From Leptospira fainei serovar Hurstbridge str. BUT 6 (lineage in GTDB: Bacteria > Spirochaetota > Leptospiria > Leptospirales > Leptospiraceae): a stretch of DNA of 64,000 nucleotides. Of this stretch, positions 28,000-37,800 are shown one piece after another; the first letter of the stretch is position 1; each line of letters begins with the position of its first letter. The translations under genes and the position numbers were made by a program. The notes beneath the pieces were generated by a model, which saw only the letters and a program-made list of their open reading frames with translations, did no database searches and had not been told where the DNA came from. The DNA lies in the NCBI RefSeq assembly GCF_000306235.2, contig NZ_AKWZ02000003.1:186001-250000 (forward strand), in the 5' to 3' direction.

Positions 28000-29238
28000 T
28001 TATATAATAACAAGAATTTGAACGTCATTTACGTTCGTTCCCGTCGGGCCGGTGATGAAGGTATTTCCGATTGCTTCTAACGCCGTGGCTGAATCGTTTG
28101 TCTCCAATTCAAATTCAGGATCGATTCCTAAAGACAGAATATCGTCCCAAGTTGAACCGTCAGCGAATCCGCCGGCGTTTCTCGAATTCCCGTCTATTCC
28201 ATCGGTTCCAAAGGAGAGCAAAAATAAATTAGATTCACCTCTGATTTCCTTAGCGAAAGATAATGCAAGTTCTTGATTTCTGCCACCGCGTCCTTTACCT
28301 TTCAGTGTAACGGTAGTTTCTCCACCGCCTATTACGATCAAAGGTCCTTCGCTGTTCTTTCGTTTCCCTAGTTTCGCTAAAGTTTTACCTGCGTCTTTTG
28401 CCTGGCCGATGATCGGTTCTTTTATTCTCTCCGTACGGAAGCCCATTCTAATTGCGAAAGATTCGGCTGCTTGGAGAGCCTGTTCGAGGCTGCCGATCAC
28501 AATTACCTGATCTCTCGGATCCGGTTTTACAACCGGTGGGATTCCTTTTAAAAATAATTCAGAATCTGAAATCCAGCCGTATCGACCGAGTATCCGTTCT
28601 ATCTCGGGCCAGTGAACCGGGTACGGTAATGCGGGGCCGGAAGAGACCCAAAATGGATCCGGCTCCAACACATCGGACAGGATTAATTGAATCATCCCAG
28701 ATGGTTCGCAATGCTTTCGAAATCGACCTGCTTTTACTCCCGATAGAAGAGGGCGTAACGAGTTGACTTCCCGGATGGAAGCTCCGGAGGAAAGAAATCT
28801 CTTATACCAATCTGCTAAGAGACTTTGGCTTATTTCAGAGCGAGGAAATTCGAATAAGGACGAACCTCCGCCCGACAATAAGAAGAGAACAGTATCCTTC
28901 TCGGACAGGGAAGAAGTTCTATCCCAAACGAGTCGACTGGCTTGAAAACTTTCCGGTCCCGGAATCGGATGATTCCCGATAAAAATTTCGTGAGATTGAG
29001 GGAGGTCCGTCGGGAGATAATTCGTAAGAACTATCGAAGTTTTAATCGCTATCCCCCAAACATCTCTCGCACCTTCCGCCATTTCTAGGGCCGCCTTACC
29101 GACGGAAATCACGATACAGGAATCCGGGCGATTTATTGTGGAAAGCGCTTCGCGAACCTTCTGTCTCGGCATAGCCGATTCAATTGCTTCCTTCGCGATT
29201 CTCTCAGCGAGTTCTCTTGGGTGTCCAAAATTCATCAT
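28000..29238 (-). CDS. Glycerate 2-kinase (GckA/MOFRL family)
   Basis: A 412-residue enzyme with the N-terminal DUF4147 glycerate-kinase domain (SVGKAALEMAEGA, LSGGGSSLFE) and the C-terminal MOFRL domain (VIGGGETTVTLKGKGRGGRNQELALS, then GTDGIDGN). It phosphorylates glycerate with ATP to 2-phosphoglycerate in serine, glyoxylate or glycerate metabolism. Length is usual. It is a single gene, convergent with the diguanylate cyclase and separated from the divergent lipase by about 430 bases. Confidence 0.9.
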   Translation of the reverse strand: MMNFGHPRELAERIAKEAIESAMPRQKVREALSTINRPDSCIVISVGKAALEMAEGARDVWGIAIKTSIVLTNYLPTDLPQSHEIFIGNHPIPGPESFQASRLVWDRTSSLSEKDTVLFLLSGGGSSLFEFPRSEISQSLLADWYKRFLSSGASIREVNSLRPLLSGVKAGRFRKHCEPSGMIQLILSDVLEPDPFWVSSGPALPYPVHWPEIERILGRYGWISDSELFLKGIPPVVKPDPRDQVIVIGSLEQALQAAESFAIRMGFRTERIKEPIIGQAKDAGKTLAKLGKRKNSEGPLIVIGGGETTVTLKGKGRGGRNQELALSFAKEIRGESNLFLLSFGTDGIDGNSRNAGGFADGSTWDDILSLGIDPEFELETNDSATALEAIGNTFITGPTGTNVNDVQILVII

Positions 29239-29669
29239 TTTTCGTAACGAGAGTAAACTTACCGTTGTGGCAGTTTTCTATGGGAATTTGTTCGCACTCA
29301 AGCTAGTCCTACAATACCGGAAAACTTTTAAAACATTCATTTCCATTCTCGGGATCCTATAATTTAAAACAAACGATCGGTATATAAAAATAAAATTCAG
29401 TTAACTTCGAATCTTTATTATAGATAATATGTTGACAAATTGTCCAATTTATATATATCTCCTTCCTGGCTAACTCGACCGGATTATATAACTCGAACTT
29501 TGAAATACGGAATATTTTTTATACCGAACGTTCTGAATTTTATTTTTGGGTAATTCGCGAATTTGCTTTGAAGAGAGATAGGGTTTCTACCTCTAAGACG
29601 GCTCACCAGATATACAGAGCCTGAGGGGGGAGATCTTTTTAGAGAATAGTTAATAAGAAGAGGTTTAAA
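29239..29669 (+). promoter_or_regulatory. Intergenic regulatory region upstream of the lipase gene
   Basis: No gene is supported in these 431 bases. An AT-rich block holds a palindrome TATTAT-AG-ATAATA (29416-29429), directly followed by TTGACA (29432-29437), which is both a perfect -35 hexamer and the left half of a second imperfect palindrome TTGACAAATTGTCCAA (29432-29447). A weak -10 (TATATC, 29454-29459) lies 16 bases on. If this is the promoter, the lipase mRNA has a leader of about 200 bases, containing GGCTC (29600-29604) paired with GAGCC (29617-29621). The palindromes would suit repressor sites. All inferred. Confidence 0.35.
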
Positions 29670-30593
29670 ATGGTTCGTGCAGCGAGGATTTGGGTTTTAA
29701 CGTTACTAGTCTTTTTTGGTTCTGGTGCGTTGTTGGCATCCGGAGGAGGATCTTCTAGCAAGCCTCTAAGCGGATCTTATCCGATTATTTTGGCTCATGG
29801 TATTTTCGGATGGGGACAAAATTCCGGAATTATCGATTATTGGGGAGGAAACGCAGCCTACCTTCAATCTCAAGGGGCAACGGTCGTAACTCCTACAGTC
29901 ACGGCGATGGATTCTTCTGCCAATCGTGCCGCTCTTTTGAAAACTGCGATTCTCACTGCAATGGCGGCAATTAATTATTCAGGAAAAATAAACATTATCG
30001 GGCATTCGCAAGGCGGATTGGACTCTCGATATATGGTCTCAAATTTAGGGATGTCTGGTAGAGTTGCCAGCTTGACGACCTTAAATACTCCTCATTATGG
30101 AAGTCCGGTTGCAAACGTAGTCGCAAACGTAATTCCTAGTTGGGCGCTCCCTTATGTTGCTACGGTTTTGAACGCGATAGTGGGAGTCGTTTACGGAGAA
30201 TCTAATCAGAACGCGATTGCAGGTTTGCAATTATTGACCACGGACGGTTTAGCCGCATTCAATAGCGTCACTCCGAACGCTTCCGGGGTAAAATATTTCT
30301 CTTACGGTTCGATCATTACCATTCCGGACCTGATCCAACATCCTGCCATGGGATTGACTTTTCCTATCTGTGCGATTGGCGCTCCTTTTTACGGAATGAG
30401 CATCGCGAACGATGGGGTCGTACCTTCTTCTTCTCAGGTCTGGGGAACTTGGATGGGTGGTCCTTCCTACGGAATCCTGACAAGCGGAGTGGATCATTTG
30501 GAAGCCACGAACGCTCTCTATACCGGGGAAACTTGGTATGATACCAACGGTTATTTCTTAACAATGGCGTCTAACGCAAAAAGTAATCAATAA
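29670..30593 (+). CDS. Secreted triacylglycerol lipase
   Basis: A 307-residue lipase with a signal peptide (about 1-24, ending LLASG). Motifs: AHGIFGWG (oxyanion region), nucleophile elbow GHSQGG, acid in NDGVVPSSSQVWG and catalytic His in GVDHLEATN. The layout matches true lipases of the Pseudomonas/Burkholderia family I, although no foldase gene is adjacent. RBS AGAGG lies six bases before ATG. It is a monocistronic gene with a long upstream region and a strong terminator right after. Expected to be exported and to hydrolyse long-chain acylglycerols, which fits Leptospira's use of fatty acids as carbon source. Confidence 0.9.
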   Translation: MVRAARIWVLTLLVFFGSGALLASGGGSSSKPLSGSYPIILAHGIFGWGQNSGIIDYWGGNAAYLQSQGATVVTPTVTAMDSSANRAALLKTAILTAMAAINYSGKINIIGHSQGGLDSRYMVSNLGMSGRVASLTTLNTPHYGSPVANVVANVIPSWALPYVATVLNAIVGVVYGESNQNAIAGLQLLTTDGLAAFNSVTPNASGVKYFSYGSIITIPDLIQHPAMGLTFPICAIGAPFYGMSIANDGVVPSSSQVWGTWMGGPSYGILTSGVDHLEATNALYTGETWYDTNGYFLTMASNAKSNQ

Positions 30594-30623
30594 AATCTGT
30601 AGGTCAGGCTGATCGAAAGATGC

Positions 30624-30654
30624 GCCCTCGAGAATTTCTCGGGGGCTTTTTGTT
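30624..30654 (+). terminator. Rho-independent terminator of the lipase gene
   Basis: GCCCTCGAG (30624-30632) pairs with CTCGGGGGC (30638-30646), including one T-G pair, with loop AATTT; TTTTTGTTT follows at 30647-30655. It begins about 30 bases after the lipase stop. This is the best-formed terminator in the window. Confidence 0.85.
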
Positions 30655-30755
30655 TAAGGGGTCATTCGGTGACCGTGAGGCTTTCGCCAGTCTGTAGGAA
30701 CTTCGACATCTTCTATCCATATCCTCTTTCAATTCGCGTTTCGGTTTTTCTTTGA

Positions 30756-31309
30756 CAAACTGTTTCAGTCTCCGTTTTAGCCGCATTGTCCGTTCCTCCT
30801 TTGTCGATTTTTCTTCGAAATTTACTAGTTCATCCGACTCAATTATTACGAAGTTGGTATATTCTATTCTTTCAGCTTCGATTCGGAATTCCGGAGCGAG
30901 CAATTCCGAAACCGAACGGAGGATTGCTGCGAAAACTTTGGAAGGATTGGAGTCCGGGATGGAATTTTCCGGAAAATAGATTTCAAGAAATATTGCAAAC
31001 ATTGAGCGAGCCGACTCGTTTAAAGACCGCGTTGGGTTATTATAGAGGGCTAATCACACCGGATCCATTCCCGACTGGAATCGAAGTAGAAGATTACTAT
31101 TTCGTAAAATTCAAGTGCCGACCATCCTGCTATCCGGCCACGGGGATCGTTGCATTCATCCATCTTCCTTTTCCGGGTTGGATTCTGCATTCTTAGCTCC
31201 CTTTGAATTTTCGACGATCGAAGGAGCAGGCCATTTTCTGCCTTCGGAGGCGCCCGATCAAGTATTCACTCTAGTGAATTCCTTTTGGAATGATCGAAAG
31301 GATGACTAG
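30756..31309 (+). pseudogene. Decayed alpha/beta hydrolase (epoxide-hydrolase-like) remnant
   Basis: Two neighbouring reading frames together read as the last 60% of an epoxide-hydrolase-like alpha/beta hydrolase. The first frame carries QLLRSWYILFFQ, LWKDWSPGWNFPE and ALGYYRGL (cap domain). At about 31095-31110 the match moves to another frame with VPTILLSGHGDRCI (acid Asp) and IEGAGHFLPSEAP (catalytic His) and ends at TAG 31307. A stop just before 30756 and the absence of the N-terminal nucleophile half show the gene is broken, not split by one sequencing error. It sits directly behind the lipase terminator and has no start signal of its own. Confidence 0.75.
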
Positions 31310-31335
31310 TTTGGGGAGTTAGGGCAAGAGTTGGC

Positions 31336-31427
31336 AGTCGAAGGCTTGTTCGACTTCGGTAAACGAGGCTAAGAAGGAAAAAAAGCAATTTTCCGGCTAA
31401 AATTGCAGGAAAACTAGGTTTTTTTCC
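31336..31427. repeat. Inverted repeats between pseudogene and small gene
   Basis: Two structures. First, AGTCGAA (31336-31342) pairs with TTCGACT (31349-31355) over a 6-base loop. Second, a nested repeat: outer GGAAAAAAA (31376-31384) with TTTTTTTCC (31419-31427), inner GCAATTTT (31385-31392) with AAAATTGC (31399-31406), leaving 12 unpaired bases on the right side. They lie in the 182-base gap before the gene at 31492 and could be a terminator, a leader structure or a binding site. Confidence 0.35.
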
Positions 31428-31491
31428 AAAGAAAATGAAATTTGTTTGCGCCGCACCAAGTCTTATTTGTTAGTAAAAGGTAAGGGACGTA

Positions 31492-31872
31492 ATGCTCGTG
31501 GAAATTCCCGTGTTTGACAAAATTGTACAAGAATTCAAAGACAGGTTCTTCCAAACGGTTAAAGTGCCAGTGGAAGTACATTCCGAGTCCGGAAATTTTC
31601 CGGCAACTTGGGAAGGTATAGAAGGCACTTCGCTTAGCCTTACACTTGATCGTTTCCATCCCGAGCCGGATGGCCAAACCGCAACGATAGAGTTACGGGT
31701 TCCGTTTTGGAAAGAACCGGTTCTGTTCTCCGGAAAGCTATTACAGAAACGCGTTGTCCGCTCTAAATCTCCGGAAAGGATTACCGATACGGTATTGATC
31801 TTCGAATCGGAGCTAACCGAATTTCTTAAAAAAAATCTTCCTAAATTCGATCTGAAGCCAAAACAAAAATAA
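31492..31872 (+). CDS. Conserved hypothetical protein, 126 aa
   Basis: I do not recognise the family. It is a soluble 126-residue protein with a helical start, a central stretch rich in predicted beta strands (about 22-100) and a Lys-rich end. The layout faintly recalls small PilZ-type beta-barrels, but the RxxxR and D/NxSxxG motifs of PilZ are missing, so I do not claim that. It has a good ribosome-binding site (AAGGGA, about five bases before ATG 31492) and stands alone, convergent with xth. Confidence 0.65.
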   Translation: MLVEIPVFDKIVQEFKDRFFQTVKVPVEVHSESGNFPATWEGIEGTSLSLTLDRFHPEPDGQTATIELRVPFWKEPVLFSGKLLQKRVVRSKSPERITDTVLIFESELTEFLKKNLPKFDLKPKQK

Positions 31873-31914
31873 GCCCTTATATCGGGGACCGTTTTTGTTA
31901 GATCCCTTTCCCTG

Positions 31915-32679
31915 TTAGAGGGAAATCTCGAGAATCAAAGCGGCATGGTCGGAAAGAATCGGATCTTTGCGTATCTCTAGTCGTTTTAGCTTCTTCTTTA
32001 ATTCTTCCGGAACGAAGAAATAATCGATTCTCCATCCCTTATTATTACCGCGAGCGCCGGCCCGGAAGGTCCACCAAGAGTATTCCTGTTTTTCGGGATA
32101 TAATTCCCGAAAACTATCGATCCACCCGGTTTTTAGGAATTCAGTCACCCAAGCTCTTTCTTCGGGAAGAAACCCGCTATTCTTTGCGTTTCCCTTCGGA
32201 TCATGGATATCCTTCTCGGTATGTGCAATGTTCACGTCGCCGCAAAGAATAAGATTCGGGTGCTTCTTCTTAAGTTTTTTGGAAAGTTTTAGAAATTCAT
32301 CCAGAAAACGCATTTTTGCGGCTTGCCTAATATCCCCCGTGGTTCCGGAAGGGAAATAGACGGTCCATATTGCAAAATCGCCGTAATCCGCTAAAACGCT
32401 TCTGCCTTCTCGATCGAATTCTTCCACTCCGATTCCGTAGGTGATCTTTTTAGGTTCTTTTTTGGCCCAAAGGCTTACACCAGAATATCCTTTCTTTTCC
32501 GCAGAGTGAAAATAGGCTTTGTATCCTAGTTTTTCCCATATTTCCGCAGAAAGCTGGTCGGATTGCGCTTTCGTTTCCTGAAAGCAAACGAAGTCGGGAC
32601 GTTCCGAACTTAATAGATCTCCTAACCCTTTGGTCCAGGCGGAGCGAATACCGTTACAGTTTAAGCAGATAAGTTTCAT
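31915..32679 (-). CDS. xth: Exodeoxyribonuclease III (AP endonuclease)
   Basis: A 254-residue ExoIII/APE-type nuclease for base-excision repair. Motifs in order: [18 protein letters not shown] (metal Glu), [16 protein letters not shown] (Asp/Asn), the loop [18 protein letters not shown] and [10 protein letters not shown] (catalytic His). ATG 32679 is the family start; longer in-frame extensions run into hisD on the opposite strand. Its promoter must lie in or near the first 70 bases upstream, before the hisD start. Confidence 0.93.
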   Translation of the reverse strand: MKLICLNCNGIRSAWTKGLGDLLSSERPDFVCFQETKAQSDQLSAEIWEKLGYKAYFHSAEKKGYSGVSLWAKKEPKKITYGIGVEEFDREGRSVLADYGDFAIWTVYFPSGTTGDIRQAAKMRFLDEFLKLSKKLKKKHPNLILCGDVNIAHTEKDIHDPKGNAKNSGFLPEERAWVTEFLKTGWIDSFRELYPEKQEYSWWTFRAGARGNNKGWRIDYFFVPEELKKKLKRLEIRKDPILSDHAALILEISL

Positions 32680-32746
32680 GTTTGTTGCTCGGGTAGCCCA
32701 GGATTTTCGGGATGCGAACTCGAGGCAAAGAAAAAAACTGGTCGGT

Positions 32747-34027
32747 ATGGGCATCCGAATCCGAGAAGTTGACGGAAGCTTCTCCTTAAAGTCTATATTA
32801 GAGCGTGCGAAACAAGACCTGGGTGAAACTATACCTTTGGTCACTCCGATTCTGGAAGCCATTCGCGATAACGGCGACGAGGCTTTGCGTGAGTTAACTC
32901 GTAAATTCGATAAAATAGACATAGATAGTTTCTACCATCCCGTCTCGGAATGGAGAGCCTCGATTCCCTCCGACCTACAAGCAGCTTTAGAAAAGGCGAA
33001 GCAGAACATAGAGACCTTTCACAGAGCCCAATTGCCCATCGCCTTGGATACGACGGTTTCGGGAAATACATTAGGAATTCGTTATACTCCGATCGAGTCG
33101 GTATCCGTTTACGCGCCGGGTGGAAAAGCTCTTTATCCTTCCACTATTTTGATGGGAGTTTTACCTGCTAAAATTGCGGGAGTTCCGCATATTCAAATCG
33201 TGACCCCGCCTCAAGAGGGTGGTATTCCCGACGGCCTGTATGCGGCGGCAAAGATTGCAGGGGCGGATGCGATCATCACAGCCGGCGGCGCTCAAGGAAT
33301 CGCCGCTGTGTCTTACGGAACAAAAAGTATTCCTCGTTCGGAATTCGTCGTCGGGCCCGGTAATAAATTCGTTACGGCAGCAAAGATCATCCTTAGCGGG
33401 CAGGGTAGAATCGGGATCGATAGTCCGGCGGGACCGAGCGAAGTACTAATCATTGCAGATGATGCCGCAAATCCGAATTGGGTTGCCGCGGATCTTTTGT
33501 CCCAGGCGGAACACGGTGAAGATTCCGCTGCGATACTTTGTACGGATTCGATGGAATTTGCTAAGAAAGTTTCCGCGGAAATAGATAAAGCTCTATTAGA
33601 AAGACCGAAACGAAGAGAAATGAAAACGGCATCGATCCAAAATGAAAGCTGGATATTAGTCTTTCCGAATTTGAAATCTTGCGTCGATTTTTCGAACGAG
33701 TATGCTCCCGAACACTTGGAAATTCAAACTAGAAATTATCGGGAATTATTCGAAGGAGTTCGTCATGCAGGCTCGGTATTTTTAGGGCCGTATTCTCCGG
33801 TGGCGATGGGGGATTATATCAGCGGAACGAATCATATTTTGCCGACGGCCGGCGGCAGTCGAATTTTTTCCTCTCTCGGAGTAATGACTTTCCTGAAGAG
33901 GATCACATACCAAGAGATCAGCCGATCTTCGTTAAAGGAACTTTATCCCTATGTGAAAGTCCTATCCGAATTCGAGGGATTGGACGAAGAACACGGAAAT
34001 TCGGTCAAAATCAGACTGTCGGAATAA
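32747..34027 (+). CDS. hisD: Histidinol dehydrogenase
   Basis: A 426-residue enzyme for the last two steps of histidine synthesis (histidinol to histidine with NAD). Motifs: [36 protein letters not shown], zinc ligands in SQAEHGEDS, and [10 protein letters not shown] with a catalytic Glu-His pair, followed by [21 protein letters not shown] split over the C-terminal domain. ATG 32747 gives the usual length; earlier in-frame starts overlap the xth start. It begins a long plus-strand run and is followed after nine bases by panC. Confidence 0.94.
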   Translation: MGIRIREVDGSFSLKSILERAKQDLGETIPLVTPILEAIRDNGDEALRELTRKFDKIDIDSFYHPVSEWRASIPSDLQAALEKAKQNIETFHRAQLPIALDTTVSGNTLGIRYTPIESVSVYAPGGKALYPSTILMGVLPAKIAGVPHIQIVTPPQEGGIPDGLYAAAKIAGADAIITAGGAQGIAAVSYGTKSIPRSEFVVGPGNKFVTAAKIILSGQGRIGIDSPAGPSEVLIIADDAANPNWVAADLLSQAEHGEDSAAILCTDSMEFAKKVSAEIDKALLERPKRREMKTASIQNESWILVFPNLKSCVDFSNEYAPEHLEIQTRNYRELFEGVRHAGSVFLGPYSPVAMGDYISGTNHILPTAGGSRIFSSLGVMTFLKRITYQEISRSSLKELYPYVKVLSEFEGLDEEHGNSVKIRLSE

Positions 34028-34036
34028 GAGCTAAAC

Positions 34037-34888
34037 ATGATCGTATTAAAAAATCCGAATGAAGTCAGGAAAACGGTTAGAGATTGGAAATCGGACGGTC
34101 TGAGTGCGGGCTTTGTTCCGACGATGGGGTTCCTGCACGAAGGGCACGCCGCATTATTCGAACGCTCGGCCTCCGAGAACGATAGAACGATCGTGTCCAT
34201 CTTCGTGAATCCCGCACAGTTTAACGATCCGGAAGACTTTGCAAAATATCCGGTTAGCACCGATCTCGATTTGGAATTATGCAAAAGATCGAGTGTCGAT
34301 TTGGTATATTTACCGGATTCGGATACTGTTTACCCGGGAGGAGTTCCCGATATAGAATTACGGGTGCCGGGATTGATGAAGAATCTGGATGCGGCGACTC
34401 GTCCTGGCCATTTCGACGGCGTCTTATTGGTATTATCCCGTTTTTTCCACGCGGTCGAAGCGGACCGGTCCTATTTCGGTAAGAAGGATTATCAACAATA
34501 TCTGATTGTGAAGGAATTCGCAAAGATGCTCGGATTCCCGATGGAAATTATAGGAGTTGATACGATTCGGAGTCCTAAAGGACTCGCGCTTAGCTCCCGT
34601 AATGCCCGGTTATCGGATTCCGATAAAGAGGAAGCTCTCCTTATTTCTAGAGCTCTGAGACTGGCGGAGAGTTTGATTTTAAAAGGTGAAAAAGATCCGG
34701 CAGAAATTAGAACCGTGATGCAAGACGTTCTGGATTCTTCGGCTAGTATTCGCACGGATTATTTGGAAGTTTTGGACGCGAATACTTTGGCGGAGATCCC
34801 GTTGCTGAAAGGAGAAGTCTTGCTTGCCATCGCGGCTTTCCTTGGTCCGGTACGTTTGATCGATAATATCACGGTTCAGGTTTCGTAA
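34037..34888 (+). CDS. panC: Pantothenate synthetase
   Basis: A 283-residue enzyme joining pantoate and beta-alanine with ATP to form pantothenate, the precursor of coenzyme A. The nucleotidyl-transferase motif appears as PTMGFLHEGHAAL (HxGH), with FVNPAQF, YFGKKDYQQ and SPKGLALSSRN in the expected order and at normal spacing. Full length. It lies nine bases after hisD and ten before mfd, so the three are probably one transcript despite unrelated functions. Confidence 0.95.
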   Translation: MIVLKNPNEVRKTVRDWKSDGLSAGFVPTMGFLHEGHAALFERSASENDRTIVSIFVNPAQFNDPEDFAKYPVSTDLDLELCKRSSVDLVYLPDSDTVYPGGVPDIELRVPGLMKNLDAATRPGHFDGVLLVLSRFFHAVEADRSYFGKKDYQQYLIVKEFAKMLGFPMEIIGVDTIRSPKGLALSSRNARLSDSDKEEALLISRALRLAESLILKGEKDPAEIRTVMQDVLDSSASIRTDYLEVLDANTLAEIPLLKGEVLLAIAAFLGPVRLIDNITVQVS

Positions 34889-34898
34889 AATCTTACTT

Positions 34899-37800
34899 AT
34901 GCCTAAAATCGAAACATCACTAACGGATTGGAAACAACCGCTTGCACAACTGATCCAGAAATCTTGGAAGGGTCTTTCAAAAATAAGCTCGGTTCCTTCC
35001 TCTTTGCACTCCCTTTTATCGAGTATCATTGCGGATCTTAGCAAGGATTCGATAGTAGTGATTGTTGCTACGAATACTGAGGCCGAATTTCTTCATAGAG
35101 AATCGTTAAGTTTCATAAAAGAAGGGAGATCCTATTATTTTCCCGGTCAGGAAGTTCTTCCTTACGAATACATGCGTTATCCTCAGGAAATGAAGCGGGA
35201 ACGGATCAAGGCTCTGGCGCAAATTCTTTCCGGGGAGAAAGTTCTGATTTTTACATCCGTTGCCGGATTCCTAAAGACTCTTCCGGCTCCTTCCGCTCTT
35301 AAAGGCAGAACGATTCGCCTGGAAGTCGGGCAGGAGTTGGAATTGAATTCTCTTTTGCGAGAATTATCGCAATTGGGTTACAGTCGAAAAGACGTTTGCG
35401 AAGCGTTCGGGGAGTTCAGTCTGAAGGGCGGGATTCTGGACGTTTTTTCTTCCTTTTCTAGGGAACCGATTCGAATCGATTTTTTCGGAGACGAATTGGA
35501 ATCCATTCGCACTTTCGATCCTGAAACCCAGCGTTCTCTAGTTTCATTGAAAGAAGCCTATATACCGCCTGCCGATGAATATATTTTATCGGAGGAGCAA
35601 AAGGTCGCATATCGCAGATTAATATCCGAAGCCGATTCTTCGTTACATCTACCGGAAATCCCGGACGATTCAGGTGGGACGTATTTCGAAGAGCTAGTCC
35701 CGCTCGTGCGCGAAAACGTTGGATTTCTTTCCTACTTTTCCAAATCCCCGATTTTGATTTTTCCGGCCGCTAACGATTCAAAAGAACGATTAGCCCAGCT
35801 GAAGAGGGAGTTTGAATCGCTCTATGAAAAGCGAAGTCACGAAGTACTCTGCGCACCTCCGTCCGCATTGCTTGCTATCGGACAAGAACAAGAGGCAGTG
35901 GAGAAAGTTTCCGGTATTTCCTTTTCCCAACTTCCACCGTCCAAACCTAACGATCTGATTTGTCCGCTAAAGGAGGCTCCGGCCTTTAAAGGAAAGATTC
36001 GGGAAGTCCGCGAGAAAATCGTTCAACTTCGCGAAGAGGGCGGCTGGAAGATTGTGCTTACCTCTTCTTTCGAGGCACAAACAAAGCGTCTGCAAGGTTT
36101 ATTCGAATCGGAAGGAATCAAACTTTTAAATTCCGAGTCGACCGAACCGCAGGAAATTCTTTTTGCGAAGAACGGTGAAACCGACATATTTCTAGTAGTT
36201 TCGGAACTTAGAAATGGATTCGTTTGGGAGGAAGAGAAAATTCTTCTGTTATCCGAGAACGACGTATTTGGAAGAGAATATAAGCGGAAAACGAGGTTTA
36301 AAAAACAAAACAGTAAAGCGATTCAAAGCTTCCTAGATTTGAAGGAAGGAGACTTTATCGTTCACGTTAATCACGGTGTCGGGCGCTTCCTAAAAATCGA
36401 AAGGGTGAATGCGGGCGGGAAAGAAAGGGATTTCTTAAAGCTGGAATACCAAGGAGGCGATACTCTCTTTGTGCCATTGGATCAGATTTCTCTGGTGCAA
36501 CGGTTCGTAGGCGGCACCGAAAAACCGAGGCTCGATAGTTTAGGTAAAAGCACTTGGAAGAAGACCAAGGATCGCGTTCAAAAAGCTGTCGAAGGTCTTG
36601 CAGAAGATTTGGTTAGAATGTACTCGAATCGGATCAAGTTGCAAGGTTATGCGTTTCCTCCCGACACGGTATATCAGGAAGAATTCGAGGCCGAGTTCGA
36701 ATACGAGGAAACTCCGGATCAAATCGATGCGATCGAGGCGGTTAAAAAGGATCTAGAATCTCCTCGGCCTATGGATAGACTCGTATGCGGGGACGTAGGC
36801 TACGGAAAAACCGAGGTCGCTATCCGGGCGGCGTTTAAGGTTGCTATGGCAGGGAAGCAAATTTTGATGCTTGCACCTACCACTATTCTTGCTTTACAAC
36901 ATTATAATACGATTAAGAAGCGGTTTGAAAATTATCCTATTACGATCGAATTGATCTCCAGATTACGGACCGCAGCCGAAACTCGCGACGTACTAAAGAG
37001 ATTTTCCACGGGAAAAGTCGATATGATCGTCGGGACGCATGCAATTCTCGCAAATTCAGTTCATCCGAAAAATTTGGGACTTTTAATTATCGACGAAGAA
37101 CAAAGATTCGGAGTAAATCATAAGGAATCCATTAAGAAATTGAAGAACTTGGTGGACGTCCTTACTTTAACCGCGACTCCGATCCCGAGAACTTTGCATA
37201 TGGCTTTGACGGGAATTCGAGAACTTTCCATCATTGCGACCCCGCCGAAAAACCGACAAAGCGTGGAAACTTACGTTCTGGAAGAGGACGAGGATTTGCT
37301 AAGAGAAGCGATTCGCAAGGAGTTGGCGAGGGGCGGCCAGGTTTTCTATCTATATAACCGCGTAGAGTCGATCGAACGGGAAACGAAACATTTGAACGAG
37401 ATTGTTCCGGAAGCTTCCATCGGGGTTTTGCACGGCCAAATGACCGAAGACGAAATCGAAGAAACTTTGGTGGATTTTTACGCCAAGAAGTATGACATTC
37501 TTGTTACCACGACGATCATCGAATCAGGGATCGATATTCCGAACGTAAATACTCTGATCGTCAAGAGGGCGGATTTATTCGGCCTTTCTCAGCTATATCA
37601 GATTCGCGGAAGAGTCGGAAGAAGCGATCGGAAAGCCTACGCGTACCTGCTGCTCCCTAGAGATCGCGTCGTAACCGAAGATGCAGAAAAGAGGTTAAAT
37701 ACGATTTACGAATATCAGGAACTCGGTTCCGGTTTTAAAGTAGCGATGAGGGATTTGGAAATTCGTGGCGCGGGAAATCTTCTCGGTAAAGAACAATCGG

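Noticed and set aside
30604..31002. 132-codon minus-strand frame opposite the hydrolase remnant
   Set aside because: Its translation is Arg/Lys-rich and unlike any family, it includes the lipase terminator, and the opposite strand carries a recognisable hydrolase remnant.
31492..31872. PilZ cyclic-di-GMP receptor
   Set aside because: Size and beta-rich pattern are suggestive, but the RxxxR and (D/N)xSxxG motifs are missing.
32630..32746. Longer hisD starting at 32630 or at ATG 32678
   Set aside because: Both overlap or abut the xth start, and the added residues have no counterpart in histidinol dehydrogenases.
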